In this document: piece after piece, positions 35,722-47,556 of the stretch | Position numbering within the stretch: position 1 is the first letter of the stretch | Layout of the letters: every line of letters starts with the position of its first letter | Assembly: GCA_900155495.1 (NCBI GenBank) | Contig: FTLJ01000524.1 | Location: 1-64,000 of the forward strand | From: Porogramme epimiltina | Taxonomy: Eukaryota; Basidiomycota; Agaricomycetes; Polyporales; Polyporaceae | Length of the DNA: 64,000 nucleotides | Reading direction: 5' to 3' | Translations under genes and position numbers: made by a program | The notes under the pieces: model-generated | Database searches by the model: none | The model's input: the letters and a program-made list of their open reading frames with translations, nothing else | Told to the model about the DNA's origin: nothing

Positions 35722-38049
35722 ATGGCTCCCCTCATCTTACTGTTGGGACTGGCTACCGTGCTTCACCTAACCTTCCGCCTCATATACACCCGCATCCTTT
35801 ACCCACCATTTCACAACATTGCAGGACCTCCCGCTGGTGGTTTTATGTTAGGTACGATTGGTAGCATCTTGCTGGAGACCTACCGAGACCTTCCACTTAC
35901 GTCATAAACCCCTGGGTAGGCAATCTCAAGCAATTAGTAGGGCACGACGCCTGGGGCTATATTCAAGACCTTGTCGACACTTTCGGCCCAGTCTCGCGCC
36001 TCCATGGCTTCTTAAATGTACGCGTTTTTATCCAATGATAGATTCGTGGCGCTTATGCCTTCTGTAGGTGCCAATGCTTCACGTCTACGACCCTAAGGCT
36101 CTCCACAGCATCCTGGTCAAAGACAACGACAGTTTTTACAGAGGAAGAATAATTAACAGGTTTCTCGGTCTTTCCGCCCTCGTGTCTACGATTAGCTACT
36201 AATATTGCTGTGCTAGCTTTAGCATGCTCGTTTTCGGTCCTGGTCTGTTAGCGACATCCGGAGCAGCTCACAAGAAGCAACGCAAGATGCTGAACCCAGT
36301 TTTTTCGGGGGCGCATATGCGGAACCTAACGCCAATCTTTCACGAAGTCTCTCGGAAGGTGAGGGGCCTGAATTCTTTCCGCTGCCCGTCTGACATGTTA
36401 CACGCTGCAGCTGAAGCTCGCCATAGAGACGCGCGTGAAAGATGGGCCCGCAACGTTGGACATCGTGGGGTGGATGGGAAGGACCGCTCTTGAGCTCGTC
36501 GGACAAGGCGGTTTAGGGCACTCGTTTGACCCTCTCATAGAGGACACGCAGGACGAGTACACCGAGGCAGTCAAAGGTTTCTCGTGAGTCTCTCATACTC
36601 ATCTGAACACGGCTTCAAAACTGACCTGGTTTACGTAGCGCGACCAACTCTGACCTCCGCCACCTCCGAGGTTTCCTTCCGTATCTCGTGCGCTTGGGAC
36701 CTGCGTGGTTCCGTAGGATGCTGCTCGACCTCATCCCATACGAGAAGGTGCAGCGCATCAAGCGCAGCTGCGACATCGTCAATCGCGGGTGTCTCGACCT
36801 GTTTAACGCGAAGAAGGAAGCTCTGAAGGGCGGCGATGAGACGCTCTTGCAGCTGGTCGGAGAGGGGAAGGACGTAATGAGCGTCCTGTGTGAGTCGGCC
36901 CCATTCCCAATGCCTTCATGTATGCTAATATTCCCCTAAGTGCGAGAGAATATGCGCGCCGTGGAAGAGGAGAAACTTCCGGACGAGCAGCTCCTAGCAC
37001 AGATCGTGTAAGCATCCTATAGAACTTCTGGATCTTCGTATGCTCATCTACGCCCTCCACATAGAACTTTCATAGTGGCTGGAACTGACACGACATCGAA
37101 TGCTCTCGCGCGAACCCTCCATATCCTCAGCAATGAGCGAGAGGTGCAAGACAAGCTCAGGAAAGAGATCCTTGAAGCGCACGCAAAACATGGTCCAATG
37201 ATCTCGTATGACGACCTCAACAGGCTGTCGTACCTTGACGCCGTCTGCCGCGAGACTCTTCGTCTGTGAGTAGTCATTACGTCTTTCCCAACCAAGAAGG
37301 TCAGGACTAAAGGAAGCTGCCGGCTCACAGTCACGCGCCCGTCAGCCTCTCACAGCGAGAGTAGGTGCTCTACCTATCTCCCGACGTTGTCTAGATCCGT
37401 CCTCACATAACTCTCCCAGGGCTTGCGCGGACACTGTCCTGCCGCTCTCCGAACCTGTTCGGGGCAAGGACGGCAGCACTATCACCGAAATTCCCATCCC
37501 GAAAGGCACGACGGTTGTCCTCAACCTACGTGCGTGCAACACGAACAAAGCACTGTGGGGCGAAGATGCACATGAGTGGAAGCCTGAGCGATGGCTCCAG
37601 CCCCTTCCTCGCGCTCTGGAGGACGCTCGAATTCCTGGAATATATGCTAACTTGTACGTATTGCTGGCTCAGCATGGCAGCTGGCTCGATGATCTGGACG
37701 GCTCACGTGACCTTCTCAGAATGACGTTCCTCGCCGGCGGCTTTGCTTGCATGTAAGTTTGTTTCGCCGCTTCTTCGTCTCGCGCGGCTGACACTTCTCT
37801 CTGTGCAGTGGGTTTAAGTTTTCTCAGCTTGAGATGAGTGCGTAAACTTCGTAAAGGTCATCGCACTGCGTACTGATGAGCTCCGTGTGGATGATAGAGG
37901 TGGTGCTGTACATGCTGCTGGCGTCGTTCACGTTCGAGCGATGCGAGAAGCCGATTGTGTGGAACTTTGCGGGTATCGCGTACCCCGCTTTGAGCAAGGA
38001 GAGCTCGAAGCCGGAGATGTATTTGAAGGTGGGATTAGTGTCGGGCTGA
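35722..38049 (+). CDS. cytochrome P450 (P450-5), tandem array member
   Basis: Third gene of the array. Anchor APLILLLGLATVLHLTFRLIY, hinge IAGPPAGG, HDAWGYIQDLVDTFGPVSRL, KKQRKMLNPVFSGAHMRNLT, I-helix AGTDTTS, CRETLR, WKPERW, heme segment FLAGGFAC + IGFKFSQLEM, C-terminus YLKVGLVSG. Exon layout as in P450-3 and -4; stop TGA at 38047-38049. Phe occupies the position before the Cys that is Arg or His in most P450s. Endoplasmic reticulum monooxygenase; substrate unknown, CYP5144-like assignment tentative. Confidence 0.91.
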
Positions 38050-38385
38050 ACAGTCTCGCGCCTGCCAGTCTGGGTGTCACTCTTAGATACGGCCAATACT
38101 ATTTCACCGTGTACAGGCAACAAACTTATTTTCCCTTCCAGCATGTTCTCGACATTCCATTCCGCTAAAGATGATCTAGTGGGCGGTGCCACCCCACCCC
38201 GTTCCTTCTCATTCTACGCCGGCGTTCCCCCAACGGTGAAATGTTCGGTGTGGACTGCGCTGAAATGTTTATATAAAATCCCTATACATTTCTGTTCACG
38301 CAGCGTAACAAACGATTCGATGTGCTAATTTCCCTGCTCGCACTAATCGCAGTAATTAATAACCGCTCGTAGCACCCATATCTTC
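38050..38385. other. intergenic region between convergent genes
   Basis: Shared 3' region of P450-5 and the 2OG oxygenase gene; no other feature. Confidence 0.65.
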
Positions 38386-40071
38386 CTATTCGGACATATC
38401 TTCTTCCGAGTCGTCGTCGTACGCGGTGCCGTCGTAACGGTTAGTATACCTCATTCCATCTTCACTCCCGCTACTTCCCTGTCCATCGTGCGGGTTGTCG
38501 CGTAGAGCCCATTTCCCTTCATCGAACGTCTTACCGGACCCTCGTTCCCCAACAGGCCCAACGTCGACCATGAGAGAAATGTACTGGTACAGGCATTCTA
38601 TACCATCCGCCTCATTCCCGTAATGAACTACCTTGGACGACTTGAACCGGTTGCTGCGCGTAACCTCGGTGACCATATGGACGGTGGTCACGGGAACTTT
38701 TTCCGAGTCCCATCTGTAGGAGCGGCCATGTCCCTGAGTGCAATGACGCTCCTTGACGTAAAGGCGGCGCTTCTCCCTTGCTGTGAACTTGCGACCGAGC
38801 GGTTTGTAAAACACGAGTACGCCCTTGTGCATTTTGTGCAGAATGACCGCATAGTGATCGCCGTGATCACTACCAGCGGCGTCAGCCTCGAGGAGGAACG
38901 GGCGCTCGAAGGAGAACGGCAGTGTGACGGAGTCATCGTCAAGTTCGTATATGATGCGCAGATATGGCTCGAGCCCTTGAGCCTGGCATGCAGCGAACAG
39001 CGCCGCATCTGTCCCTTTGAGCCATCCACTCAATTGTCGGAGGGGATTGACGTCTCCAGGAGTCCATGATCGTGGAAGGGGATACTGGTGGCGGAGGCAA
39101 AACCCGATGGTCCCGCTGTCAGGGAGGACTGTCGGGTCTGCGAGGAGGGCAGACACCGCTTCGGAGACACGTGTCGCGCTCGCTCCCGCCGGTTCGAGTA
39201 TACTCAGGCCAGCAGGGACTACATGTGGGATGATGGGGGCATTGGTCGGTTTGGCGAAGTAGAGATTGTAGGTGATCGTGACACGATGTCCGGAGAGGAC
39301 CGGGGTAACCTCGTGCTCGACATCGCTGAAGAAGGCGATGAAGGCTGCGGAACGGGGCACGGCGGCGCCATCGCCGAGTGGCTGGGCCTGTTGCGCCCGA
39401 GATAGAATGGCGGCCGAGTCGAATGTCCATTCGCGCGAATCATGGCGGAGGAGGAGAGTACCGCCTTCGTGCGCGGTGGGAAAGACCACGACGAGAGAGC
39501 CGAACATGTTCTTAGAGCGTGGGGTGTCCTTGTGTGCCTTGAAGAACGCACCCTTGCCTAGATGTGACGACTGTTGGCGACCGACGAGTGTGGTACGAGA
39601 AGTCACGAACTTACCGTACAGATTGAGCTTGTAGAGCTCTGCCCTGACCACTACCTTCTCCTCCTGCCCAGGGAAGAGGAGAGTGCGAGCCGCTTCAATC
39701 AGTCCTGCACGCTCTGCATTGAAGTGGAGCATGAAGTCCTCGACGTTTAACTTCCCGGCCTTACGGTACGCTTCATCGTAGACGTCCTTGTCGTTGAGAC
39801 CGAAGGTAGCCGGTTCGCACGCCTTCTCCAACTTATCTAGCTCTTCGTGAGAGGCGGTCGCAAGGTCGATGAGCCTAAAATCAATGTTAATGAGCAACGG
39901 GAGATCACGACGCTAGATTGTTGCTCACTCGGTATTGCCCTTCTTGCCATAATACATGACAGCGTCTCGCGGCTGCAAAGTAAGGGTCCCCGAGCAGTAC
40001 GGCAACGTCTCTGTTAAAGCTGTAAGTAGCCGAGAAGCCGTTAGAGCAGCGGTAGAGTCTGGAGTAGTCAT
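38386..40071 (-). CDS. 2-oxoglutarate/Fe(II)-dependent oxygenase, P4H-like
   Basis: Three exons on the minus strand (40071-39929, 39874-39615, 39557-38386) give 524 residues. The double-stranded beta-helix is marked by GAFFKAHKDTPRS (His and Asp iron ligands), GSLVVVFPTAHEGGTLLLRH, and FFSDVEHEVTPVLSGHRVTITYNLYF (distal His and the 2OG-binding Arg). This is the prolyl-4-hydroxylase-like fungal Fe2OG group. The tail is acidic (DDDSEEDMSE). No signal peptide, so cytosolic or nuclear. Start chosen because exon 1 (YCSGTLTLQPRDAVMYYGKKG) matches the conserved N-terminus and TATAAAAG lies 57-64 bp upstream. The second intron is 57 nt and stop-free, so the unspliced frame stays open and adds 19 residues just before the iron ligands. 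Substrate unknown. Confidence 0.85.
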
Positions 40072-41128
40072 CAGAGAGATATGCAGTGTTGAGAAGTCGA
40101 ATGATGATGCCGTGCAACAGAGAAGCCCTTTTATACGACGACGCAGGCAAGAGCGTAGCGATTGGTGGACAGATCGGTTCCACATCCATATTGGGATATT
40201 TCCTAGCTCAGACTAGTCGTTGAGAGGAGTCACTCCTGTGCATTGAAAAGTCAGACCGCTTAGGTAGTTGCACGTTGGAGGAATACGTACTAAGTCTTCA
40301 TACTGTTGGCTGGTTTCCCGCATGTGTCTTCTGAAACGACTAGCCATGGAAATAGCCGCGGCTCTAACACAGCAACGGCACGTAAAGATAACACGGAAGA
40401 TGGGTACAACCTACAAAGACAAACACATGATGTGACATGCGGTCTGTAGAAATCTTCTGGGTCGGCTTGGGTTCGCGCGGATCCCGAAGAACGCCGAGCT
40501 ATGACTCGAACATGAACCTGCTTTTTCCCTTCACAGAAGTTCGAGTTGTAGGAAGAAGGCATTTGCATATTCGCCCTTGATCGTCGGTATATTCACGACC
40601 ACATTACGTCTGCTTGAATACGAGTCTTCCTGCGCGGAAGATATCGCCACTGGCAGTGGTCAGTCATCACAGAAACAGCCTAAGAAATCAAGGTCTTTCA
40701 CCTTCTATTGACGTTTTCGAGGAGGGCAATGTCGATCTCATCGGCGAATTTTCGTTGTTGGTTACTTGATGGAAAGTGAGATACTCGAAATTTCGCATTA
40801 TAATCGAATTCAAAGCGAGTCAGAGTCAGGCGCGATTTTGTCCGGACTCCAACCTGATGCACGTGCGCGAGCATGACGCGTTCCGTCACACCGTGACGGT
40901 TCGCGTCCACGACATGGCTCTATGCGCCCCATGACCACGACTCAGCGGGCAACCTAGGTTACTATTGACGACGATGCTCTGATTTCAAACTTCACTCCGG
41001 GTTGAATAGAATGTGAGGTTGAAGCTTAGCTAATCGTATCCATGAATCGAAGCTATACCCTACTCATACAAATTACATCTTGTACACGACAGCTTATAAG
41101 TTGCTACTATCTAACTTTCCGTAGAAGC
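40072..41128. other. intergenic region between 2OG oxygenase and beta-glucosidase
   Basis: TATAAAAG (minus strand, 40135-40128) serves the oxygenase. The rest shows no coding or RNA feature I can support. Confidence 0.65.
40128..40135 (-). promoter_or_regulatory. TATA box of the 2OG oxygenase gene
   Basis: TATAAAAG on the minus strand, beginning 64 bp before the ATG at 40071. Confidence 0.6.
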
Positions 41129-44100
41129 CTACAGGCCATTCCACTCGAACCGCTGCGCAATCTTGAACTCCGCCGCGAGCGTGAGCGCCTCGGGCGCGCT
41201 GCTCTGCCCGACGCGCACGCGGTACACACCGGGCTCGACGACCCACGCCTTGATGCGCTCCTCCCAGAACGAGACCGCGTACTTGTCGAGCGAGAGCGTG
41301 ACGGTCTCGCTCGCGCCCGGCGCAAGCGTCGTCTTCTTGAACGCCTTGAGCATCAGCGGCGGGTGCGTGAGCTCGGACGTCGTGGGGAGCGACACGTAGA
41401 GCTGCGCGACGTCCGTGCCCGTGACCTTGCCCGTGTTCGTGACCTTGATGGACGCAGAGAAGGTGACGTCACCGTTTGCGATCGTCGGGGCGGAAACGGA
41501 GAGGTCGGAGTACTCGAAGGTCGTGTACGAGAGGCCGTGGCTGTTGAAGTACACGCGTCAGCCGTAGTATTGAGAAGGGCAGTGTGGAAGACGTACCCGA
41601 AGTGCCACAGGGGCGCGAGGTTGCGGTGGTGGAAGTGCTTGTAGCCCACGAACAGGTCCTCCGCGTACCAGACCGTGCCGTGCTCGTGGTGGAAGTGGCC
41701 GTGGCTGGGGACGTCCTCGAGGCGCTTCGGGAACGACAAGCTGAGGCGGCCCGACGGGTTCACCTGGCCCGTGACGACCTGGCCGATCGCGTCGCCCGTC
41801 GCGTTTCCGAGGTACCACGCGTGCACGATCGCGGGGACATCGTCCGCCCAAGGCATCGTGATGCTCGACCCGGACTGCGTCACGACGATCGTGCGCTTGT
41901 TCGCCGCGGCGACCTTGCGCACGAGCTCGTCCGTACGCCCGGGCAGCGCGAGCGTCGTCCGGTCGTAGCCTTCCGTCTCCCAGTCGGCGTTGAGGCCGAC
42001 GACGGCGATGACCGCGTCCGCCTCGGACGCGAGCCGCACCGCGGTCGCCATCTGCTCCTCGGGCTCGGTGACCTCCGCGCCGCCGAGGCGCACGCCGGCG
42101 TTGGTGTCCATGAGGGCCTCGATGGGGTCGTCGGTCGCGGGGGCGCGAACGTTCATGAAGTCGACGAAGACCTCGTGCTTGACGCCGGCCTTGAGGGTGA
42201 AGACGCCGTACTCCTCGGTGGAGCCGGTCGCGAAGAACGAGTCGCCGCGCGTCTGTTGCGTCCAGTTGTCGATAAGGAGTTGGCCGTCAACGTACAGCTT
42301 GGCGCGGCCGGCAGAGAGGAGACCGAACTTGAACGGCGTGTCCTTCTCACGGGGCTTCATGGTACCGCGGAGGCGGAGAGAGAAGCGCTTCGTGAGCTCC
42401 TTGGGAGTATCGACGCTGCGAAAGGAAGGTGAGCTTTGGTTGGACGGGAAATGCGGTCGTGCATACCTGAGGAAGACGCGAGTCTCATCGATGTATCGCG
42501 TGATGAGAGCATCCTTGAGAGGGGTCATGCTATTATTATCCTCGTGCGAGTGGAAGTAGCCCATCCAGCCAGAACGGCCATCCTCGGTGACGAGTTCGTT
42601 TTCGAGGGTAGGCATCTGCATGTAGGCTAGGTACGTGGTCAGTTTCCGGATGTCATTCACGGGGACGTCAGTACTTACTAGAGGCACCTTCGCAGAAGGT
42701 GATCTCGACATTCTCGTCGACCTTGCCAAGAGCGGAGGCAAGGCCATCGTAGGGGGTCACGAAGAAGCTGGGCTTCAAGGCCGCGGATCCACCACCGCTG
42801 AGCACGAACGACTTCGCGTTGCCGCCGACGATTGCGATCTTCTTGATGCCTTGCTCCTATTTCAGACGGTAAGGTCATCGAATAAGTGACGCGAGATGTA
42901 ATGGGTCACTAACCTTCGGCTTGAGCGGGAGAAGACCACCTTCGTTCTTGAGTAGGACGATCGACTTCGTCGCGAGCTCTGTCATGAGTTCCCTACCGCG
43001 CTGGCGGTCGCCAGTCTGCTCCTGGTGGTCGCCATCGAGAACCTACAGCACACCCGTTAAAATCTGACGGAACACGCGCCCGCCATGAGATGCCATACCT
43101 CTGGCGCGCCCTTCGCGCATTTCTGGACGAGCTCGAGGACCTTCGCAGCGCGCTCCTTCACCGTGCGCTTCGTAATCTTCCGGCTCTGGATCCTAAATGG
43201 CGTTATACGCATGTAAGTAACGCGTGAGAACGAGTCTATGGGGATACGTACGAGCGGTTCATGAGGTCAAGCGTGCGCCACTTGTTCGTACCCGGCATCT
43301 CGAGATCGAGACCGGCGTTGATAGAGTGGTCGATGGAGTAAACGCCGAACCTACAGCGTAAATTTAGCTCAGAGAACCGCGCCGGAATTAAAGGATGACG
43401 TACCAGTCACTCATGATCATGGCGTCGCTGCGCCACTCTTTCCGGAGGATGTCGCGGATGATAGCTGGGTTCTCGGACATGTGCGTGCCGTTCACTCGGT
43501 TATACCTGGACGCGCATCCGAAGTCAGCATAGAATAGTAAACCGCGCAACCAAGATACTCACGCAGTCATGTATGCCCATGGCTGAGCGTACTTCTCCGC
43601 GAGCATGAAGGGCATGAGGTAGATCTCGCGCAGCGCGCGCTGCGTCATGATCGAGTCGTACGCGAACCGGTCGTTCTCCTTGTCGTTGCCCGCGAAGTGC
43701 TTGATACACGCGCCGATGCCGCCCTCCTGGAGACCCTTGCAGTACGCGGCCGCGACCATACCCGACAGATGCGGGTCCTCGGAGAACGACTCGAACGACC
43801 GCCCGCCAAGCGGGTTACGCTGGGTGTTGCACGTCGGGCCGAGCAGGACGGAGGCGGCCTTGAGCTTGACCTCTTCCGCGAGGAGCTCGCGTCCGACGCG
43901 CTCCATGAGCGCCGTGTCGAACGTCGCGCCCATGGCGGTGGAGCTGGGCAGACACTTCGCGGGCGTGCTCATGAAGAAGTAGTTGCCACGAGCACCTGCA
44001 TAGGGCGTCACGTTAATGGAGATGAAGGGCAAGAGATATCATGGTAAACTCGCCATTAGGGCCGTCTGTGACTTTGATAGCAGGGATCCCAAGACGGGGT

Positions 44101-44207
44101 ACGGGGTGGGTGTGCCAGAAACCGACGCCGGCGGTAAGGAGGATGGCCTCGTCTGTCGTCAACTGCTCGACGACCTCGGAGATGTTCGCGTTCGCAAAGT
44201 TGGACAT
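41129..44207 (-). CDS. beta-glucosidase, GH3 with PA14 domain
   Basis: Glycoside hydrolase that releases glucose from cellobiose and beta-glucosides. Order of domains: N-terminal GH3 barrel ([45 protein letters not shown] with the Asp nucleophile), the second GH3 domain ([19 protein letters not shown]) with an inserted PA14 module ([20 protein letters not shown]), and a C-terminal fibronectin-III-like domain ([29 protein letters not shown]). No signal peptide follows [12 protein letters not shown], so an intracellular enzyme is likely. About ten exons. The first intron (44053-43996) fits only as a GC-AG intron: the frame requires GPNG to join ARGNYFF. The last intron ends before [15 protein letters not shown] lies 107-113 bp upstream of the ATG. 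A TGACGTCA falls in the last exon (41464-41471). Confidence 0.9.
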
Positions 44208-44313
44208 CGTGTGTAGGAGTGGTAGTGGAAGAGCGGGGGAGTCGGAGGAGCTGAACGAAGTGGAGAGGGAGACGAGCGGGGTAGTGAATGACAGTGCGCG
44301 CTGGGCGTGACCT

Positions 44314-44320
44314 CTTTATA
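44314..44320 (-). promoter_or_regulatory. TATA box of the beta-glucosidase gene
   Basis: TATAAAG on the minus strand, 107-113 bp upstream of the ATG at 44207. Confidence 0.55.
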
Positions 44321-44350
44321 GACCTGGAGGTGGGGGTGGGGTGAGGTGTA

Positions 44351-44364
44351 TACCCCATGGGGTA
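44351..44364. repeat. 14-bp palindrome upstream of beta-glucosidase
   Basis: TACCCCATGGGGTA is a perfect inverted repeat, about 145-157 bp upstream of the start codon. Could be an operator for a dimeric factor; the CCCC/GGGG half-sites resemble but do not match the SYGGRG carbon-repressor consensus. Confidence 0.5.
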
Positions 44365-46254
44365 ATCCCGAGGTTTTTCCGAAGGGTCGTTAAGTGCGCC
44401 TCCGGCCACTGCGCGCGGGCGTCGGGGTGCTCGGATGATCAGGGCGCACTCGGCGTCGGCTTCATGTGACGCACGCTAAGGAAAGCGGACACCAAAGTCA
44501 TCGAAGCTGTGGGGTTAGATTATCCTTCGAATGGTTGCCGACAGAAGAGACGCACCGGCAAGGTACTGGGGTCGACCCCGGTCGAACTGAGCTCGGAGCC
44601 TATCTTGACGACCGTTTTCCACGACCATCCGATGACCACACTCATGTGAGCTGGGAAAGGAAGCATGAGAACCCGTGCAGGAGAGGGAGGACAGGGACAT
44701 CATCGATACACACTCGAATTCGATGACGACCTACGGTCCTCGGAGAATCCTCGGAGAAATCGCCGCGGCGTTGAGTTAACTCAGATCGGGCGGCCGGATC
44801 CAGGACGTTGCCGGCGGGGCGGGACTGTTCTCGAGATGAGCTTGGGCGACATTGGGCGATCTGGTAACTCGTCCCCGAGGCACGTTCCTATTGCGGGGCC
44901 GCCCCAGGAACGACACGCCCGCTAAGGAGCGCTCTTCATTTGTCAAATCCGCCAGCTTAACAATGGTGTTTCGGTCCGTTCACCCGACGCCACAACCGGT
45001 CAGCGCGGAGTCGGGCTTGTCCCGCTCGAGGCGGAAATGGCCACGCCTCTTCCGCGCTGCGCATCATACTAGTACGCGACATACCAGATGAGCACGAACC
45101 GAAACGTTTATAGCGCGGGGGTCGCGCACCATATCAACGCAGGATCCGGACTTGGGGGACGGCGCTAGCGGCCGCCGTGCGATTACTTATACAGGCGACT
45201 CCCGAGCCTGGCACGAGATTGTCAACTTTAGAGGAAGCCATGAAGTAGAGAATGTAAGGTCGCACCTATTGATAGCGTTAAGCCGTCACGACCGTCGAGG
45301 GAGCGATGAGAAGTTATCCCACTACTGTATAGCGCTCCGGATCCAACGAGGCTACTAATGCTCGCCAATAGCCACCATTCGAATGTGAAGGTGGTGATAG
45401 TACTTGCATGCGTTTGACCAGGGGGCATCACGGCCGATCATTTCGACATGAATCACGCTTTCGGCTGAGACGTCGTGAATGCTTACCGCCCCGACACGCA
45501 GGTGTGAACGCTTCTGCAGTTTCCAGTGGAAGTGTTGAAAGCCTCCCCCTGTAAGATACAGCCTGGTCCGTGCCCCGGCGGAGACCGCTTGTTTAGAACG
45601 TTGTGAGTTGACGAGTCGGAAATGACCGGAGATAAAACCGTACAGGAGAAAGGGGGAGGGGGAGGAGGTACCCCGCGGGAGGGCTTGTGGGGAGCATATA
45701 GTCAGGGGCGGGACGAAAATTCGATGCTCGCTCCTTCCAGCGTCGATGTCGTGGACTCGTGGTGTGACGGACGCGGGTCGTAACACGTGACTTGACGCGT
45801 CCGTCACTATGATGTAAGCGTGTGACTCTGCCGGACGCACTCCTGTCGCAGCCCGTTGCGCCGCGGCTTTTCCTTCAAGTTGGGGCACTGGCAACTTTCC
45901 ACTTACACGTCTCTGAGCTTGCCCATGACAGATTTACCCCTCAGCTGCTCGGTGATATCTCTAACGACATCGAGACCCCTCTTCTCCCGAACGCCAGTTT
46001 TTTTTTTTCAATTACCGAGAATGAAGAAAATCGACCACGCAAAATGTAATAGGAGAGCCCCACTTAGGGGACTTGAAGTATATATATTCCCCCGCTGTGA
46101 GCAAATCCGCCCGACTCCCTCTTCTAGTCTGACGCACACCTACCAACAGACTTCTGCTCTGCACTGATCGGCACAACGAGTAAGTGTCTGCAGTGCGACA
46201 TGCCAATGAGACCCATCATCGCATCCTCACTCCCTCCCCTCACCGCGCTTCAGA

Positions 46255-47381
46255 ATGTCTGGCCCAACAACTCCCCAGAAATCCGATGATTTCGTTCGTA
46301 AAAGGCCTCGGCGCGAAGAGGACACTTCCGCCAATGTTCCCGATCACTCCCACCTCATCAAGGATGAACAGCTGTGGTTGGAAGGCGGGGATGTCGTTCT
46401 CAAGGCCGGGAACTTCGCGTTCAAGGTGTACAGAGGAATGTTAGCACGCCGATCCCGCGCCTTACGTGACCTCCTCTACCCACCTGTCAAAACCGAATAC
46501 CCAGCGGGCACCTTTGATGGTCTCCCACTCGTTTCGGTCTCAGACTCTGCTAGCGATATTAGGTATTTCCTTCTAGTCCTCTGCTGCGGCAAGAAGTAGG
46601 TCTTCAAATCCCATCTCTACCCTTGAAGCGCGTCGCCGACATGCTCCTCTTCGGCAGCTACTACACCCTGCACGATGTCCACATTCCCGTAGATTTCGAC
46701 GTCCTCTCCGCCCTCATCCGCATGGCCCACAAGTACGCCATCCCCGACGTACTCGACGACGCGCTCTCGCGCCTCAAACAGCAATACACGACCGACATGA
46801 AACTCTGGCGCTACATGCAACATGGGAAGTCCCGGACGCTCGTGCATTGCTCTAAAGCCGATCACCTTGCCGTCATTAACCTCGCGCGGCTCACGGACAC
46901 GCCGTCGCTCCTTCCGACCGCGTTCCTCGCGTGCGCCACCACCCTCGGCGCAGAGGTTCTTCGCGCAGTCGACGCGCCAGGACCCTTCGGAATCAGCAGC
47001 GAAGACGCGTTGCGCATCATAGAAGGCAAAGCTGCGCTCGCGCGCGAGTCGGGCAAGCACGCCCTCAGCGCGATACCCGCGCTCGCGGGCTGTACGCACG
47101 TGTCAAAAGCAGGGTCGTCCACGCAGGCGCCTAGAAGCGCTCTCGCTTCGTTCATGGGAGAGGATGGGGGGTTCTCCCAGGGGAGCGCTTCGCAGTTTGT
47201 ACACCGTCAGCCTTTTGACGCCCGCTCTGCGATGATCCCGAAAGACGCTGCCGGGGAACTGGCAATTTGCCCCCGGTGCAAGAACACGCTTCTCGTGCGG
47301 ATGGAGAATGCGATGCTCAGCACATGGGCGGACTTGCCGAAGATCTTCGGTCTGAAGGTGGAGGGGTGGCCAACATCGTAG
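46255..47381 (+). CDS. BTB/POZ domain protein (copy 3)
   Basis: Two exons (46255-46595, 46658-47381) give 354 residues. The intron sits at the same codon as in the two BTB genes at 16-20 kb (CGKK|N), which shows common descent. The core is GGDVVLKAGNFAFKVYRGML followed by ARRSRALRDLLYPP. Next comes the helix region LSALIRMAHKYAIPDVLDDA. The C-terminal region carries CPRCKN, a single CxxC that alone does not make a zinc finger. No acidic tail, unlike copies 1 and 2. Convergent with P450-6, with about 175 bp between stop codons. Likely a protein-interaction adaptor; role unknown. Confidence 0.8.
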
Positions 47382-47556
47382 ACTAGTTCTTCGAAACCTC
47401 ATTTATGTATGCGCTGTTCATTTATTATATAAGACATCGAGAAGTCAAAGCAAGCATAACTCAGAGAGTTCGATGAGTGCTCTAAGGGTCCCGAAAAGCG
47501 ATGAATTTTCGACGCCGATGCGTTATATGAACATGCGTGCCTCATCAGACCCCTGT

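Larger units (their letters stand above)
44208..46254. other. intergenic region, 2 kb
   Basis: Beta-glucosidase promoter at the left (TATAAAG, minus, 44320-44314; palindrome at 44351-44364), BTB copy 3 promoter at the right (TATATATAT near 46079). A 179-codon reverse frame (45355-45894) has a His-rich end but no recognisable domain and is not called. Confidence 0.55.

Noticed and set aside
41584..42432. 282-codon forward frame across the beta-glucosidase
   Set aside because: Val/Arg/Asp-rich shadow of GC-rich GH3 exons on the other strand.
45355..45894. 179-codon reverse frame with a His-rich end
   Set aside because: No domain, no intron pattern and no homologue that I recognise; treated as chance.
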